From positions 1 to 64,000 of the forward strand of contig NZ_JACJRS010000001.1 in assembly GCF_014697375.1 (NCBI RefSeq): 64,000 bases of DNA. Direction: 5' to 3'. Origin of the DNA: Phormidium sp. FACHB-1136. GTDB taxonomy: Bacteria; Cyanobacteriota; Cyanobacteriia; Phormidesmidales; Phormidesmidaceae. The position numbers and the translations under genes were made by a program. Below, in pieces: positions 27,917 through 36,885 of the stretch. The notes beneath the pieces are model-generated. The model was not told the origin of the DNA. It made no database searches and saw only the letters and a program-made list of their open reading frames with translations. Position 1 is the stretch's first letter, and each line of letters opens with the position of its first letter.

Positions 27917-28759
27917 ATGGCCTCAGTGAGTTGTCCTGCCTTTGCCTTCTCCAAGTCTATGGTTGCTACCTCTCCCTCAAAATCTGATTTTAGTTTGGGT
28001 CAATATCTCCTCAGCGATGGCCCCGCTGGCTTTATGCTGAGCTGGGTGGCTGGGTTTGTGGATACCTCCGCCTTCATTATTTTGTTTGGTATTTTCACGG
28101 CCCATGTCACGGGCAACATTGCCCTCGCCGGATATGAATTTGTCCAGGCCGATGAAGAGTCCACCATCACCCACTTGCTGATGTTTCCCGCCTTTATGGT
28201 GGCGGTGGCGGCGACCTCCCTCCTAGCCCGCTATGCCCGCCATAAACAGTGGCCCGTCTTTGCGGTTTTGCTCACCGCCGAAGCCCTAGCGCTAACTGTC
28301 TTTCTATGGGTGGGAGTGAGTTTGTCCCCCTACCTCATTTTTAATGTGCAGGAAGAATACATCTTGCCCATTGGCATTGCCGGGGTGGTGGCTATGGCCA
28401 TCCAAAACGCCATTATGAAGGAAGCCAAGGGCGTGTTTAAAAGCTACATCCCCACTACGGTGATGACCGGAAATACCACTCAACTCACCATTGATTTGGT
28501 GCAGGTCGCCCTTTCTAAAATGGCCCCAGATACGGACGAAAAGGCCGCCCTTGCCGCCGAAGAAGCGAAAGAACGCATGGGGCGCGTAATTCCGATTATC
28601 ATTGGCTTTGCCCTAGGTGGCCTTGCTGCCACCTATTTTGTTTTGATTTCAGAAACATGGTGGAGCTTAGTTTTGCCTACAATTGTCATATCGTTTATGG
28701 CGGTGGTTGCCTTTACCGAACATGCCAAAGCGGCCAGAGATAACGCTTCGGAAGGATAA
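27917..28759 (+). CDS. DUF1275 (YoaK-like) membrane protein
   Basis: 280 residues from ATG 27917; an in-frame GTG lies two codons upstream. About six membrane helices. The family signature is clear: LSWVAGFVDTSAFIILFGIF, TAHVTGNIALAG, then AIQNAIMKEAKGVFKSYIPT with TTVMTGNTTQLTIDL. DUF1275 proteins are integral membrane proteins of unknown function. The next gene begins 50 nt downstream on the same strand, so the two may be cotranscribed and share the terminator at 29448. Confidence 0.85.
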   Translation: MASVSCPAFAFSKSMVATSPSKSDFSLGQYLLSDGPAGFMLSWVAGFVDTSAFIILFGIFTAHVTGNIALAGYEFVQADEESTITHLLMFPAFMVAVAATSLLARYARHKQWPVFAVLLTAEALALTVFLWVGVSLSPYLIFNVQEEYILPIGIAGVVAMAIQNAIMKEAKGVFKSYIPTTVMTGNTTQLTIDLVQVALSKMAPDTDEKAALAAEEAKERMGRVIPIIIGFALGGLAATYFVLISETWWSLVLPTIVISFMAVVAFTEHAKAARDNASEG

Positions 28760-28808
28760 ATCAGTGCCTAGGCAATTCAGTGTTTTTTGATACGGAGAGA
28801 ACTTCAGT

Positions 28809-29417
28809 ATGTTGCGGACATTATTAGCGGTTGTGGTTTCTACTCTCCTAGCGGTGATGGTGGCTATCAGCCCCGCCCAGGCCAAATCAGCGGCACTGCC
28901 GTGGCTGCAAGGGATGGATCTTACCACCGACCAGCAGGAACTGATGGAGCAGTTGGAATCCCAATACATTCCCCAAATTGAGGCCATTCTTTTCCCTGAC
29001 CAGCGGGAAAAGTTTGAGCAGGCCATTGAAGGCGGTTATAGCCTGCGCAAAGCCTTTAAATCCATGGCCCTGACCAAGGAACAAAAATCCGAACTCTCGT
29101 TGGCGATGAAGTCCGTGCCCACCCAAGAGTTGTTCGCAGCCCTCACCCCAGAGCAAAAGAAAGAAGTCTTCATGAAGAAGAAAGAACTCTTCATGCCTAC
29201 CCCGGAGGAAATTGTCGAGAAAATTGAAGCGGGGATGAAAGCCAAGGAGAAATTTGCCCCCGATGCCCCCGGTTCAGAGATGGCCCCCACCGCCGAAGAA
29301 ATTGGCGAAAAAATTAAGCTTGGCTTAGCCAAGAAAAAGGAATTCATGCCCACCATGGAGGAGATTAAGGAAAAAATTTCCGCCAAGATGGAAAGCGCCA
29401 TGGAAACCGAAGAGTAA
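28809..29417 (+). CDS. Exported helical LTxxQ-like repeat protein
   Basis: 202 residues. Signal peptide MLRTLLAVVVSTLLAVMVAI ... AQA. The first part has LTxxQ-type helices (LTTDQQELMEQLE, LTKEQKSEL, LTPEQKKEV), the pattern of Spy/CpxP periplasmic chaperones. The second part is three charged ~28-residue repeats on the theme FMPTPEEIVEKIEAGMKAKE, then SEMAPTAEEIGEKIKLGLAK and EFMPTMEEIKEKISAKMESA. All is predicted helical. Function is not known; an envelope chaperone or metal sensor role is only suggested by the LTxxQ resemblance. Confidence 0.6.
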   Translation: MLRTLLAVVVSTLLAVMVAISPAQAKSAALPWLQGMDLTTDQQELMEQLESQYIPQIEAILFPDQREKFEQAIEGGYSLRKAFKSMALTKEQKSELSLAMKSVPTQELFAALTPEQKKEVFMKKKELFMPTPEEIVEKIEAGMKAKEKFAPDAPGSEMAPTAEEIGEKIKLGLAKKKEFMPTMEEIKEKISAKMESAMETEE

Positions 29418-29447
29418 CCTACGCTTCACCCAGCCATTGTGCCTTTG

Positions 29448-29477
29448 CCTGCTTGGCCCAGCCCTAGCAGGTTTTTT
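29448..29477 (+). terminator. Intrinsic terminator of the DUF1275/LTxxQ unit
   Basis: CCTGCT/AGCAGG stem, 12-nt loop, then six T, 31 nt after the stop of the helical repeat protein. Confidence 0.75.
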
Positions 29478-29483
29478 GTGCCC

Positions 29484-30914
29484 TTAGGCATGGGCCTCGG
29501 CATAGCGGTCGATTTGGTCAAATAGGGCAACCAGATGATCGGCGGTGGTGAAGGGGTTGAGCAACACCGCCTTCAGCCAGCGCTGTCCTTGCCACAGCGG
29601 CAGGGAGAGAAAAACCTCGGCCTCTGCTAACAGAAACCGCTGAAGGCCAGCATTCCAGCCGTCCCAGGTGTCGGCGGGACGCTGGGGGGGACAGCCCCGA
29701 AAGCAGACGAGGTTCAGGTCTGGCTGCGTGGCTAGGGTGAGGTAGGGGCGCTGGCGAATCTGATCCACCATGACCGCTGCTAGGTGATAGCCGTGATCCA
29801 CCAGGGCCGCACAGCCCGCCTTGCCCAGGTGTTGCAACGACAACCACAACTTCAGCACATCGGGATGGCGGGTGCCCTGTATGGAGATTTCCCCCAGGTT
29901 CACCCAATCCGCTTCGCTGTTCATGTAGGGGGCCGGAATGCGAAAGTGGCGATGGAGCAGCCCGAGGTCGCGGAACATCACCGAGGCGCAGGTTTTGGTC
30001 ACATACAGCCACTTTTGGGGGTTAAAAGTGACCGAATCGGCCCCCTCAATGCCCGCTAACCGATGGCGATGGGCCGGAGCAAAGGCCAAGGCTCCTCCGT
30101 AGGCGGCATCCACATGGAACCACAGATCATGGGCTTGGGCGAGGCGCTGAAGGTCGGGTAAGGGGTCAATGTTGCCCGTGACGGTCGTGCCCGCTGTAGC
30201 GACCACCGCAAAGGGGTGTTTTCCCTCGGCCAAGGCGTTATGGATAGCGGATTCTAGCGCTTTCATCTCCATGCGTCCTTGGGTGCTGGGCACTAAAACC
30301 ACGCCCTCTAGGCCCAACCCCAGTACCATGGCCGCCTTTTGAATCGAGGTATGGGCCATCTCGGAGGCGAAGATCACCGGAGTGGCCTGTCCCGCCAGCC
30401 CTCCCTGCAAACAGCCTAGTTTCACGTTGCGGGCTACGGTGAGCGCTTGCAGATTGGCGAGGGTGCCCCCATTCACCAGTAGCCCCCCAGCCCGATCTCC
30501 CAGGCCAAAGAACTGGGCGATCTCCGCCATCAGCAACGGCTCCAGCCGCGACAACAGGGGCGACATTTCCACGCTCAGCATATTGTTGTTCAATGCCGCC
30601 GCTACCCAGTCTCCCAGAATGGACACCGTGGTCGGCAGGGGATCCATATGGCCCAAATAGCCGGGATGGGCTGGGTTCATCGCCCCCGCCATCATCGCTT
30701 TGAGACCATCCATCAGGGTCGCCAAGTCCCCCGGCTGATCAGGGATAGCGCGGTAGACCAAGCCAGACCCCGACGGCAGGGGAACGTGATCGCCTGCCGC
30801 CGTGAGGTAATCGACGATGCCCTGGGCCACGCTGTGAACCAGCGCCTCCATGACTTCCCGGTTGTGGCCGTGGGGGTGGACAAAGGCATGGGCAGGCAGC
30901 CCAACTGGAAGCAT
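29484..30914 (-). CDS. Group II PLP-dependent decarboxylase (2,4-diaminobutyrate/aromatic amino acid type)
   Basis: 476 residues. PLP-binding features: Lys301 in SVTFNPQKWLYV, Asp269 in WFHVDAAYGG, the NGGTLANLQAL phosphate loop (from 148) and AGTTVTGNIDPL. The N-terminal HPGYLGHMDPLPT matches substrate-side residues of this fold. It removes an alpha-carboxyl group from an amino acid; the substrate cannot be decided from sequence, with L-2,4-diaminobutyrate, tyrosine and glutamate-like substrates all occurring in the family. There is no siderophore or polyamine gene next to it. It is convergent with the LTxxQ gene. Confidence 0.88.
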   Translation of the reverse strand: MLPVGLPAHAFVHPHGHNREVMEALVHSVAQGIVDYLTAAGDHVPLPSGSGLVYRAIPDQPGDLATLMDGLKAMMAGAMNPAHPGYLGHMDPLPTTVSILGDWVAAALNNNMLSVEMSPLLSRLEPLLMAEIAQFFGLGDRAGGLLVNGGTLANLQALTVARNVKLGCLQGGLAGQATPVIFASEMAHTSIQKAAMVLGLGLEGVVLVPSTQGRMEMKALESAIHNALAEGKHPFAVVATAGTTVTGNIDPLPDLQRLAQAHDLWFHVDAAYGGALAFAPAHRHRLAGIEGADSVTFNPQKWLYVTKTCASVMFRDLGLLHRHFRIPAPYMNSEADWVNLGEISIQGTRHPDVLKLWLSLQHLGKAGCAALVDHGYHLAAVMVDQIRQRPYLTLATQPDLNLVCFRGCPPQRPADTWDGWNAGLQRFLLAEAEVFLSLPLWQGQRWLKAVLLNPFTTADHLVALFDQIDRYAEAHA

Positions 30915-30981
30915 GGCGCATCTCTCCTCTGGTGAGCATTACTCAATAGCATCTCACCTTCAGCGGCGGCACGGCCCTAAC

Positions 30982-31842
30982 TCACATCAGCGAAGACAGG
31001 GATCGTCGCTGTCGGAGATCGAGGGTGTGGGCAAGGCTGTCCTCCTCCCAGTCGAGGGGGTGGGCTTCGTCTGGGGGCAAGACTTCCGGTTGGGGAACGA
31101 GGTGATCGGCCTGAGTTTCTATGGCGTTGACCCCTATGTTGGTGTTGGTCGTGGCGGCGGCTTCTGCATCGACCTTGGCCCCGGTGGGGTTGGGCGCAAT
31201 CGGGGGGCGATCCTTGTCGCGTACCGCTGCCCTGGTCGGGGTGGCGGAGTCTGCCTCCGCCTCAACCATCGTGGGGGGTAGGGTATCCTTCACCGCCTGG
31301 GCTCCCTTCACAATCACGGCATCGCGCTGGGGAGAATAGGGCTGCAAACGCTTTGGCCCCGTGGCCGCTTTGGCCTTGGCCTTGACCCGCCGCACCCGTC
31401 GTTGGGGTGGTCGTCGGGTAGCCGCCTTCGCTCGCTGGCTAATCACCACACTGCCGAGGGCGCAGAGCCCCACCAAACTGCTCAGCCCCCAGAGCGTAAC
31501 CTGGGTTCGAGGGTGGGAACGGACGGCAGATTCGTTGCCCCTGGGTTCGGACCTGTCGCTGGCCCCTAGGGGGGACGAAGATTCGTTGGAGTCCTCAGAG
31601 GATAAGGCGGAGGATCGGGAGGCAGGCGCTTTGGTTCCCTTGCCGGGATCGGTAAACAGGAGCCGATGGGACGCCACCGCCGCCAAGCAAACCGTCACCA
31701 ACCACAGACTGCCCAGCAGCACCAAGGGGCGATGGGACAACAAACGCAGCCAAAATAAACGCGAACTGGGAACGGGCGCTTGGGTGGCGGAGAAAAGCGC
31801 CTCTGGGCGGGGGGGGGGATGCTTTCCAGGATCTCGCACCAT
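30982..31842 (-). CDS. Membrane protein with two helices and long disordered regions, unknown
   Basis: 286 residues from ATG 31842; a TTG at 31875 would add eleven. Two transmembrane segments (PLVLLGSLWLVTVCLAAVAS and LWGLSSLVGLCALGSVVI) are separated by a Ser/Asp/Glu-rich loop. A very basic stretch (RRPPQRRVRRVKAKAKAATG) follows directly after the second helix, on the likely cytoplasmic side. The acidic C-terminus ends RQRRSLSSLM. I do not recognise the family; FWLRLLSHRPLVLLG looks conserved in cyanobacteria. Confidence 0.55.
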   Translation of the reverse strand: MVRDPGKHPPPRPEALFSATQAPVPSSRLFWLRLLSHRPLVLLGSLWLVTVCLAAVASHRLLFTDPGKGTKAPASRSSALSSEDSNESSSPLGASDRSEPRGNESAVRSHPRTQVTLWGLSSLVGLCALGSVVISQRAKAATRRPPQRRVRRVKAKAKAATGPKRLQPYSPQRDAVIVKGAQAVKDTLPPTMVEAEADSATPTRAAVRDKDRPPIAPNPTGAKVDAEAAATTNTNIGVNAIETQADHLVPQPEVLPPDEAHPLDWEEDSLAHTLDLRQRRSLSSLM

Positions 31843-32142
31843 GATGACTGACCTAGGATCTAACGGGTCGCCCAAGCCTCTGCACCGAGTCGCGACCCTA
31901 AACTGGATACCAGGATAGCGAGGGACAGGGAATGTGGTGTCATTTTGTCATAAATTCCCCTAGGTCGCCAGTTTGAGCACAATTTGGCAGGACAACGGAA
32001 TCATCGCCTGTCATGATGAGGCCAAACTGGACTGCAACGGGAACAAGCGACCCTGGGGCGGCTTCTTAGGGCTAGGCGTCACCCTTATTTGACTATTTGA
32101 CCCTGAACCTGGAACCTTGTTAATACGGAGCAACGACTGGCC

Positions 32143-33414
32143 ATGACAACCCCTCTCATCTCTACGCTTCCCCATCGTTTCAACCCGCTGGCCTTGAGCA
32201 CCCTAGCTGGGGCAACCCTGGCTGGGGTGACCCTGGCTGGGTTAGCCCTACCCGCCTCGGCCCAAACGGCAGAGTTTAGCGATGTCAGTGCCAGCTATTG
32301 GGCTAGACCGTTCATTGAAAGCCTAGCGGCCCAGGGCATCATTGCTGGGTTCCCGGATGGCACCTTCAAGCCCGATCAACCCGTGACCCGATCCCAGTTT
32401 GCCGCCATTGTGCGCAATGCCTTTAACCAGCCCCTGACCCGCTCGGCCCCTGGCTTTAGCGATGTGCCTACCAACTATTGGGGCTACAGCGCCATTGCCA
32501 ACGCCTACGGTCAAGGCTTCATGTCGGGCTATCCCGGCAATGTGTTCCAGCCGGAGCAACAAATTCCCCGTGTGCAAGCGTTGGTGGCCCTCGCGAATGG
32601 TCTCACCTTCAGCCCCAGCGGTTCGGTGAACGAGGTGTTGGGGGTCTTTCGCGATGCCAGCCAAATTCCCGACTATGGCCGTAGCCCCGTGGCCGCTGCC
32701 ACCGAGCGCAAAATGGTGGTGAACTATCCCAACGTGGATACCCTCCGCCCCCAGGGCAATGCCACCCGTGCCGATGTCGCCGCCTTTGTCTATCAAGCCA
32801 TGGTGGCCCAGGGCCGAATGCCCAACCTCCAAGCTGGGATGAGTGCCACCAACTACATTGTGGGCTTTAGCGCTACGGGCACTCCCACCACACCCACCGT
32901 GGTCTCTGGAACGGTGCCTCGCGGTACCCAACTGGCGGTGCGCTACCCCGGCAACGGTGATATTGATATCGTCGTCGCCCCCGGCCAAACCGTGGCCACC
33001 AGTTTCCAAACCACCCAGCCTGTTCTCAATGCCCAGGGCCAGATTCTCGTACCTGTGGGTAGCACCGTGCAGGGCCGTATTGTACCCGTCAACATTGTGG
33101 GGGCCCAGATTACCGCCGCGAAGTTCGTGGCCGATAGCCTCACGGTGAGCAACCGTACCTACGCCATCAGTGCCGAATCGAGCGCCGTGGCCGCCACCCA
33201 AAACGTCAGCAACACCGACCTCCAGGGGGCCGTCATCACCGCTGCCGCCGAGTCCATCCTCACCTCCATCACCGGAAACCGCACCATTGGTAGCATTGTC
33301 GGCAGCATCCTCACCGGGGATTCAGGCACCGCTACAGCCAGCAATGCGGTCGTCGTCATCCGCCCCAGCGCCCTAGATATCACCGTACAGGCGGACTTCA
33401 CGGTCAACAACTAA
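32143..33414 (+). CDS. SLH-domain envelope protein
   Basis: 423 residues. Signal peptide with a repeated leader (LAGATLAGVTLAGLALPASA), then three SLH units: FSDVSASYWARPFIESLAAQ ... TRSQFAAIVRNA, FSDVPTNYWGYSAIANAYGQ ... and a third ending TRADVAAFVYQAMVAQG. The C-terminal ~200 residues are beta-rich (GTQLAVRYPGNGDIDIVVAP, GQILVPVGSTVQGRIVPV) and may form an exposed domain. SLH domains anchor proteins to peptidoglycan-linked polysaccharide. It is monocistronic and a 107-bp dispersed repeat begins at its stop codon. Confidence 0.88.
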   Translation: MTTPLISTLPHRFNPLALSTLAGATLAGVTLAGLALPASAQTAEFSDVSASYWARPFIESLAAQGIIAGFPDGTFKPDQPVTRSQFAAIVRNAFNQPLTRSAPGFSDVPTNYWGYSAIANAYGQGFMSGYPGNVFQPEQQIPRVQALVALANGLTFSPSGSVNEVLGVFRDASQIPDYGRSPVAAATERKMVVNYPNVDTLRPQGNATRADVAAFVYQAMVAQGRMPNLQAGMSATNYIVGFSATGTPTTPTVVSGTVPRGTQLAVRYPGNGDIDIVVAPGQTVATSFQTTQPVLNAQGQILVPVGSTVQGRIVPVNIVGAQITAAKFVADSLTVSNRTYAISAESSAVAATQNVSNTDLQGAVITAAAESILTSITGNRTIGSIVGSILTGDSGTATASNAVVVIRPSALDITVQADFTVNN

Positions 33415-33520
33415 TACTAAATCCGACCTGTTTACCCCCGGTACCCAGCGGGCGAGGCTTTCTCGCCCGCTATAGTTTTCGCGGTTAGAAACCGGGGTTA
33501 TCTAACTCGGATTGGGTATA
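33414..33520. repeat. 107-bp MITE-like repeat, copy 1
   Basis: Ends ATACTAAATCCGA and TCGGATTGGGTATA are inverted repeats of one another, and the inner hairpin is GCGGGCGAG/CTCGCCCGC. A second copy of the same length lies at 49119-49225, also directly after a coding region. It has no coding capacity. Confidence 0.75.
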
Positions 33521-33996
33521 CCCCTAGCTTCAGTGCGGGTCAAGTTCAGTGGGCTACTACGTACACAGATCTTGCTGCTAGTCGCAAAATCCTGGACGAT
33601 CCCCCTAAATCCCCCCTAAAAAGGGGGACTTTGACGCCGTGCCCCTTTTTCTCCTTATAAGGGCTACTACATACACAGATCTCGTTGCCACTGGTCAAAG
33701 GCTGGGAGATCCCCCTAAGTCCCCCTTTGAAAAGGGGGACTTTGACTCCGGTTCCCCCCTTTTCAAGGGGACTAGGGGGGATCAATTGATCTGGCTGGAC
33801 AATTTTCCAGGCCATTGGGTTGTTGACTACGGCAACGAGTGCCCCATTCTTTGTAGTCATGATCCGCCAAAGATCCTGCGATGCAGCCCGGTTGCCAATG
33901 TAGGCATCGCCAGAATCATCTTAAAATTAAGGCCGCAGGGTGGCATTGCCCACCATCTACTTCAGCGATTGATGATACTCCAGGGAAATATTGACG
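33521..33996. other. Repeat-rich intergenic stretch
   Basis: Apart from the tandem repeat at 33551-33770 I see no gene. The ORF-like frames here are built from repeat sequence. Confidence 0.5.
33551..33770. repeat. Two tandem copies of a ~110-bp dispersed repeat
   Basis: GGGCTACTAC[G/A]TACACAGATCT opens units at 33551 and 33661. Each continues into GATCCCCCTAA and a CCCCCT...AGGGGGACTTTGAC hairpin. An inverted third copy lies near 50008-50069. Confidence 0.8.
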
Positions 33997-35496
33997 ATGA
34001 TCCATCCAGGCCAAACCGCAACGCGAACGGCGCTACGGTCATTCTGGCGACCTTGCGGCTGGGGATTGGTGGTGGCTCTGGGGCTGTTGGGTGGTGGGCT
34101 TCCGGTGCAGGCGGCGCTGTGTCCGGCCCAGTTGGCGGAACGGCTGGATGCGGAGCTTAGCCAAGCGCCCCTGGATTCCGCCCAGGTGGGGATGGTAGTG
34201 CAAACCCAAGGGGCCAGTTCCCCGCAGCGGCGCACCCTATATGCCAAGCAGCCCAACGCCTTATTTACCCCTGCCTCTAATGTCAAGGTGCTGACCTCGG
34301 CGGCGGCGTTGCATCGGTTGGGGCCAAGCTATCGGCTGCGGACATCGGTCTATGGATCGGTCAACCCTGGGGGCTTAGCAACGGTGCGGGTGGTGGGGCG
34401 TGGCGATCCCACCTTTGGGGCCAACCAAATGACGGCCCTCGCGTCCCAACTGCGGCGGGCGGGGGTGACCCAAATCAACCGTTTGGTGCTGGACGACAGC
34501 TACTTTCCCGGCTGGGCCACCAACCCCACCTGGGAATGGGAGGATGCCCAGTTCTACTTTGCGGTGCCCGTGAATGGGCTGATTTTCAACAAAAATGCCG
34601 TTCCGGTGCAGGTGACTCCGGGCCAAGTGGGGCAACCCCTCATGCTAACTGGGCTGGAGGCGTTGCCTGTTCCTTGGCCTTTGGTCAACCACAGCCGCAC
34701 GGTGGCGTCGGGAGCCCAGGTCACTCCGGTTTCTCTACAGCGCAATGGCCATTCCCTTAATCTGTATCTCACGGGCCAAATGCCCGCCGATGCCGCCCCT
34801 GGCACCTATACCCTGGGGGTGCTCAACCCCGCCGACCAGTTTGCCGCTGCTTTGCAATCGGCCCTTGTTAGCCAGAATATCCCCACTGCCCAGGTAGATG
34901 TGGCCCAGATCCCATCGCCTAGCCTGGGGCCAGAACTCGCCGCAGTGGAATCGCCAACCTTGGCGGAACTGCTGGTACCTACCAACCGCGACAGCGACAA
35001 TCTCTATGCCGAAGTGCTGTTGAAAACCCTGGGCGTGGCGGGGGCAACGGTGCCTCCGGCGGATGCCAGTCGGGTGGGGGCCGAGGCGGTGAAGACGGCA
35101 CTCACCGACCTGGGCGTGAATGCCGAACCCCTCCGCCTTGCCGATGGATCGGGCCTGTCGCGCCACAATTTGGTCAGCCCTAATGCCGTGGCGGATACCC
35201 TGCAAGCCATGGCCATCCATCCCCAGGCCGCCGTGTTTCGGAACTCCTTGGCCGTGGCAGGAGAAAGCGGCACCCTACGCCATCGCCTTGTCGGGACGCC
35301 CCTGGCTGGACGGGTACAGGGGAAATCGGGGGCGCTCACGGGTAACGTGGCCCTGGCGGGCTATGTGCAGCCCCCCAACTACGACCCGCTGGTGGTGAGC
35401 GTGGTGATCAACCATTCCAACCAACACGCCAGGGTGCTGCGGGCCAAAATTGACGAATGGCTGCTGCTGATGGCCCAACTTTCATCAGACTGCTAG
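33997..35496 (+). CDS. dacB: D-alanyl-D-alanine carboxypeptidase/endopeptidase (PBP4, peptidase S13)
   Basis: 499 residues from ATG 33997; an in-frame TTG is two codons earlier. The signal peptide is GLVVALGLLGGGLPVQAA. Penicillin-binding motifs are the active-site SxxK in FTPASNVKVLTS, SxN as RDSDNLYAEVLL, and KSG in VQGKSGALTGN in place of the usual KTG. The long insertion between SxxK and SxN is typical of S13. It trims or cleaves D-Ala-linked peptide cross-links in peptidoglycan in the periplasm. It is flanked upstream by repeat DNA and convergent with hemE downstream. Confidence 0.92.
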   Translation: MIHPGQTATRTALRSFWRPCGWGLVVALGLLGGGLPVQAALCPAQLAERLDAELSQAPLDSAQVGMVVQTQGASSPQRRTLYAKQPNALFTPASNVKVLTSAAALHRLGPSYRLRTSVYGSVNPGGLATVRVVGRGDPTFGANQMTALASQLRRAGVTQINRLVLDDSYFPGWATNPTWEWEDAQFYFAVPVNGLIFNKNAVPVQVTPGQVGQPLMLTGLEALPVPWPLVNHSRTVASGAQVTPVSLQRNGHSLNLYLTGQMPADAAPGTYTLGVLNPADQFAAALQSALVSQNIPTAQVDVAQIPSPSLGPELAAVESPTLAELLVPTNRDSDNLYAEVLLKTLGVAGATVPPADASRVGAEAVKTALTDLGVNAEPLRLADGSGLSRHNLVSPNAVADTLQAMAIHPQAAVFRNSLAVAGESGTLRHRLVGTPLAGRVQGKSGALTGNVALAGYVQPPNYDPLVVSVVINHSNQHARVLRAKIDEWLLLMAQLSSDC

Positions 35497-35572
35497 GGCG
35501 GTGGCAAGCCAGAACCCTATTCCATCCCATCAGAATCAGGGTTCATCCGATGGGCTTGCCTCTGAGTTGCGT

Positions 35573-35591
35573 GGGCGAGGAGACCTCGCCC
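35573..35591. repeat. GGGCGAGG palindrome immediately after hemE
   Basis: GGGCGAGG, loop AGA, CCTCGCCC, then CTACCG, 7 nt beyond the hemE stop. Same family as 7875, 33448 and 57349. It may serve as a 3' processing or terminating hairpin for hemE, though no U-tract follows on the minus strand. Confidence 0.7.
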
Positions 35592-35598
35592 CTACCGT

Positions 35599-36660
35599 CT
35601 AGACCGTTGCCAGGAGTTTGTCTACGTTTTTGGCGGTTTCAAAGAAGTAGGCGGCGTTTTCTTCGGGGGTACCGGGGAGAATGCCGTGGCCCAGGTTGAG
35701 GATATGGCCGCGATTTCCGGCTTTCTTGATGGTGTCGAGGATGCGCTCGCGGATGAGTTCCTTGGAGCCAAACAGAATCGCTGGGTCAACATTACCCTGC
35801 ACCGCGATCTTGGGGCCAAGGCGGCGACGGGCTTCGGCCATGTCCACCGTCCAATCCACGCTGACGATGTCCACGCCGGACTCGCCCATCAGGTCAAAAA
35901 TGCCAGCGCTGCCGCTGATGTAGAGAATCAGAGGGGTGTCGGGGTGGGTTTGCTTCACCTGCTGCACCACCCGCTGCTGGTAGGGCAGGGCGAAGGTGCG
36001 GTAGTCCATGGGGCTGAGCTGTCCGGCCCAGGAATCAAAAAGCTGCACCACCTGGGCACCACAGTCGATCTGGTAGCGCACGTAGGTGGCGATGTTGTCA
36101 GCCAGTTTGCCCAGCAGGGTGTGCAGCATGGCGGGTTCGCTGAAGGCCATGCCCTTGATGTTGGTGTAGCTCTTGGAGGTCTTGCCTTCCACCGCGTAGG
36201 CGGCCAGCGTCCAAGGCGATCCCACAAAGCCCAGCACAGCGGCGGCGTTGCCCACTTCCTGGCGCAGGGTTTGCAGAATGGTGCGAATGTAGGGCAGGGC
36301 GGTTTCGGGGTCTAGCTCATGCACCGCATCGATTTGGGCCTGGGTGCGGATGGGCGGGTCGATGATCGGGCCTTTGCTCTCGATGATGTCGAAGGGAATG
36401 CCCATCCCCGGCAGCGGCGTCAAAATATCCGAGAACATGATCACGCCATCGGGACGGAAGGCGCGCCAAGGCTGAAGGGAAATTTCAATAGCCAGATCGG
36501 CGTTCTCCGAGCGCTCCCGGAAGGAGGGATACTTATCGCGCAGGTCACGGTATACCTTCATATAGCGCCCTGCCTGACGCATCATCCACACGGGGGGACG
36601 ATCCAGCACTTCGTGGCGGGCGGCGCGGAGCAATAAAGGTACCTGATTCGCTGCGGTCAT
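35599..36660 (-). CDS. hemE: Uroporphyrinogen III decarboxylase
   Basis: 353 residues, family length. The N-terminal signature [20 protein letters not shown] carries the substrate-binding Arg residues. [16 protein letters not shown] holds the catalytic Asp, and [20 protein letters not shown], the Tyr of [20 protein letters not shown] and the C-terminal [18 protein letters not shown] follow. It decarboxylates the four acetate side chains of uroporphyrinogen III to coproporphyrinogen III, on the way to heme and chlorophyll. It is monocistronic; the upstream 225 nt contain its promoter and the guaA terminator. Confidence 0.97.
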   Translation of the reverse strand: MTAANQVPLLLRAARHEVLDRPPVWMMRQAGRYMKVYRDLRDKYPSFRERSENADLAIEISLQPWRAFRPDGVIMFSDILTPLPGMGIPFDIIESKGPIIDPPIRTQAQIDAVHELDPETALPYIRTILQTLRQEVGNAAAVLGFVGSPWTLAAYAVEGKTSKSYTNIKGMAFSEPAMLHTLLGKLADNIATYVRYQIDCGAQVVQLFDSWAGQLSPMDYRTFALPYQQRVVQQVKQTHPDTPLILYISGSAGIFDLMGESGVDIVSVDWTVDMAEARRRLGPKIAVQGNVDPAILFGSKELIRERILDTIKKAGNRGHILNLGHGILPGTPEENAAYFFETAKNVDKLLATV

Positions 36661-36840
36661 TGAAGCGTCACCAATTTACAAGAACGGTTTACAAGGGGGA
36701 TTTGCAAAGGCGATTTTAAGCGCAAAGGCTAGCTTATCATTCTGCGATGCCCTTCCATAGGGCGAGGGTTTCAGCGAATTTGGTTGTTACATTTATACAT
36801 ATTCTTAGCCCGCTTCCGCCTCCAATTACCTGCCCAGATC

Positions 36841-36864
36841 AAAACAAGGGGCTTAAGCCCCTTG
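36841..36864 (-). terminator. Intrinsic terminator of guaA
   Basis: Minus-strand stem CAAGGGGC/GCCCCTTG with a 4-nt loop TTAA, followed by TTTT, 21 nt after the guaA stop. Confidence 0.85.
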
Positions 36865-36885
36865 CCTGCTCAACGGGTGTCAGCC

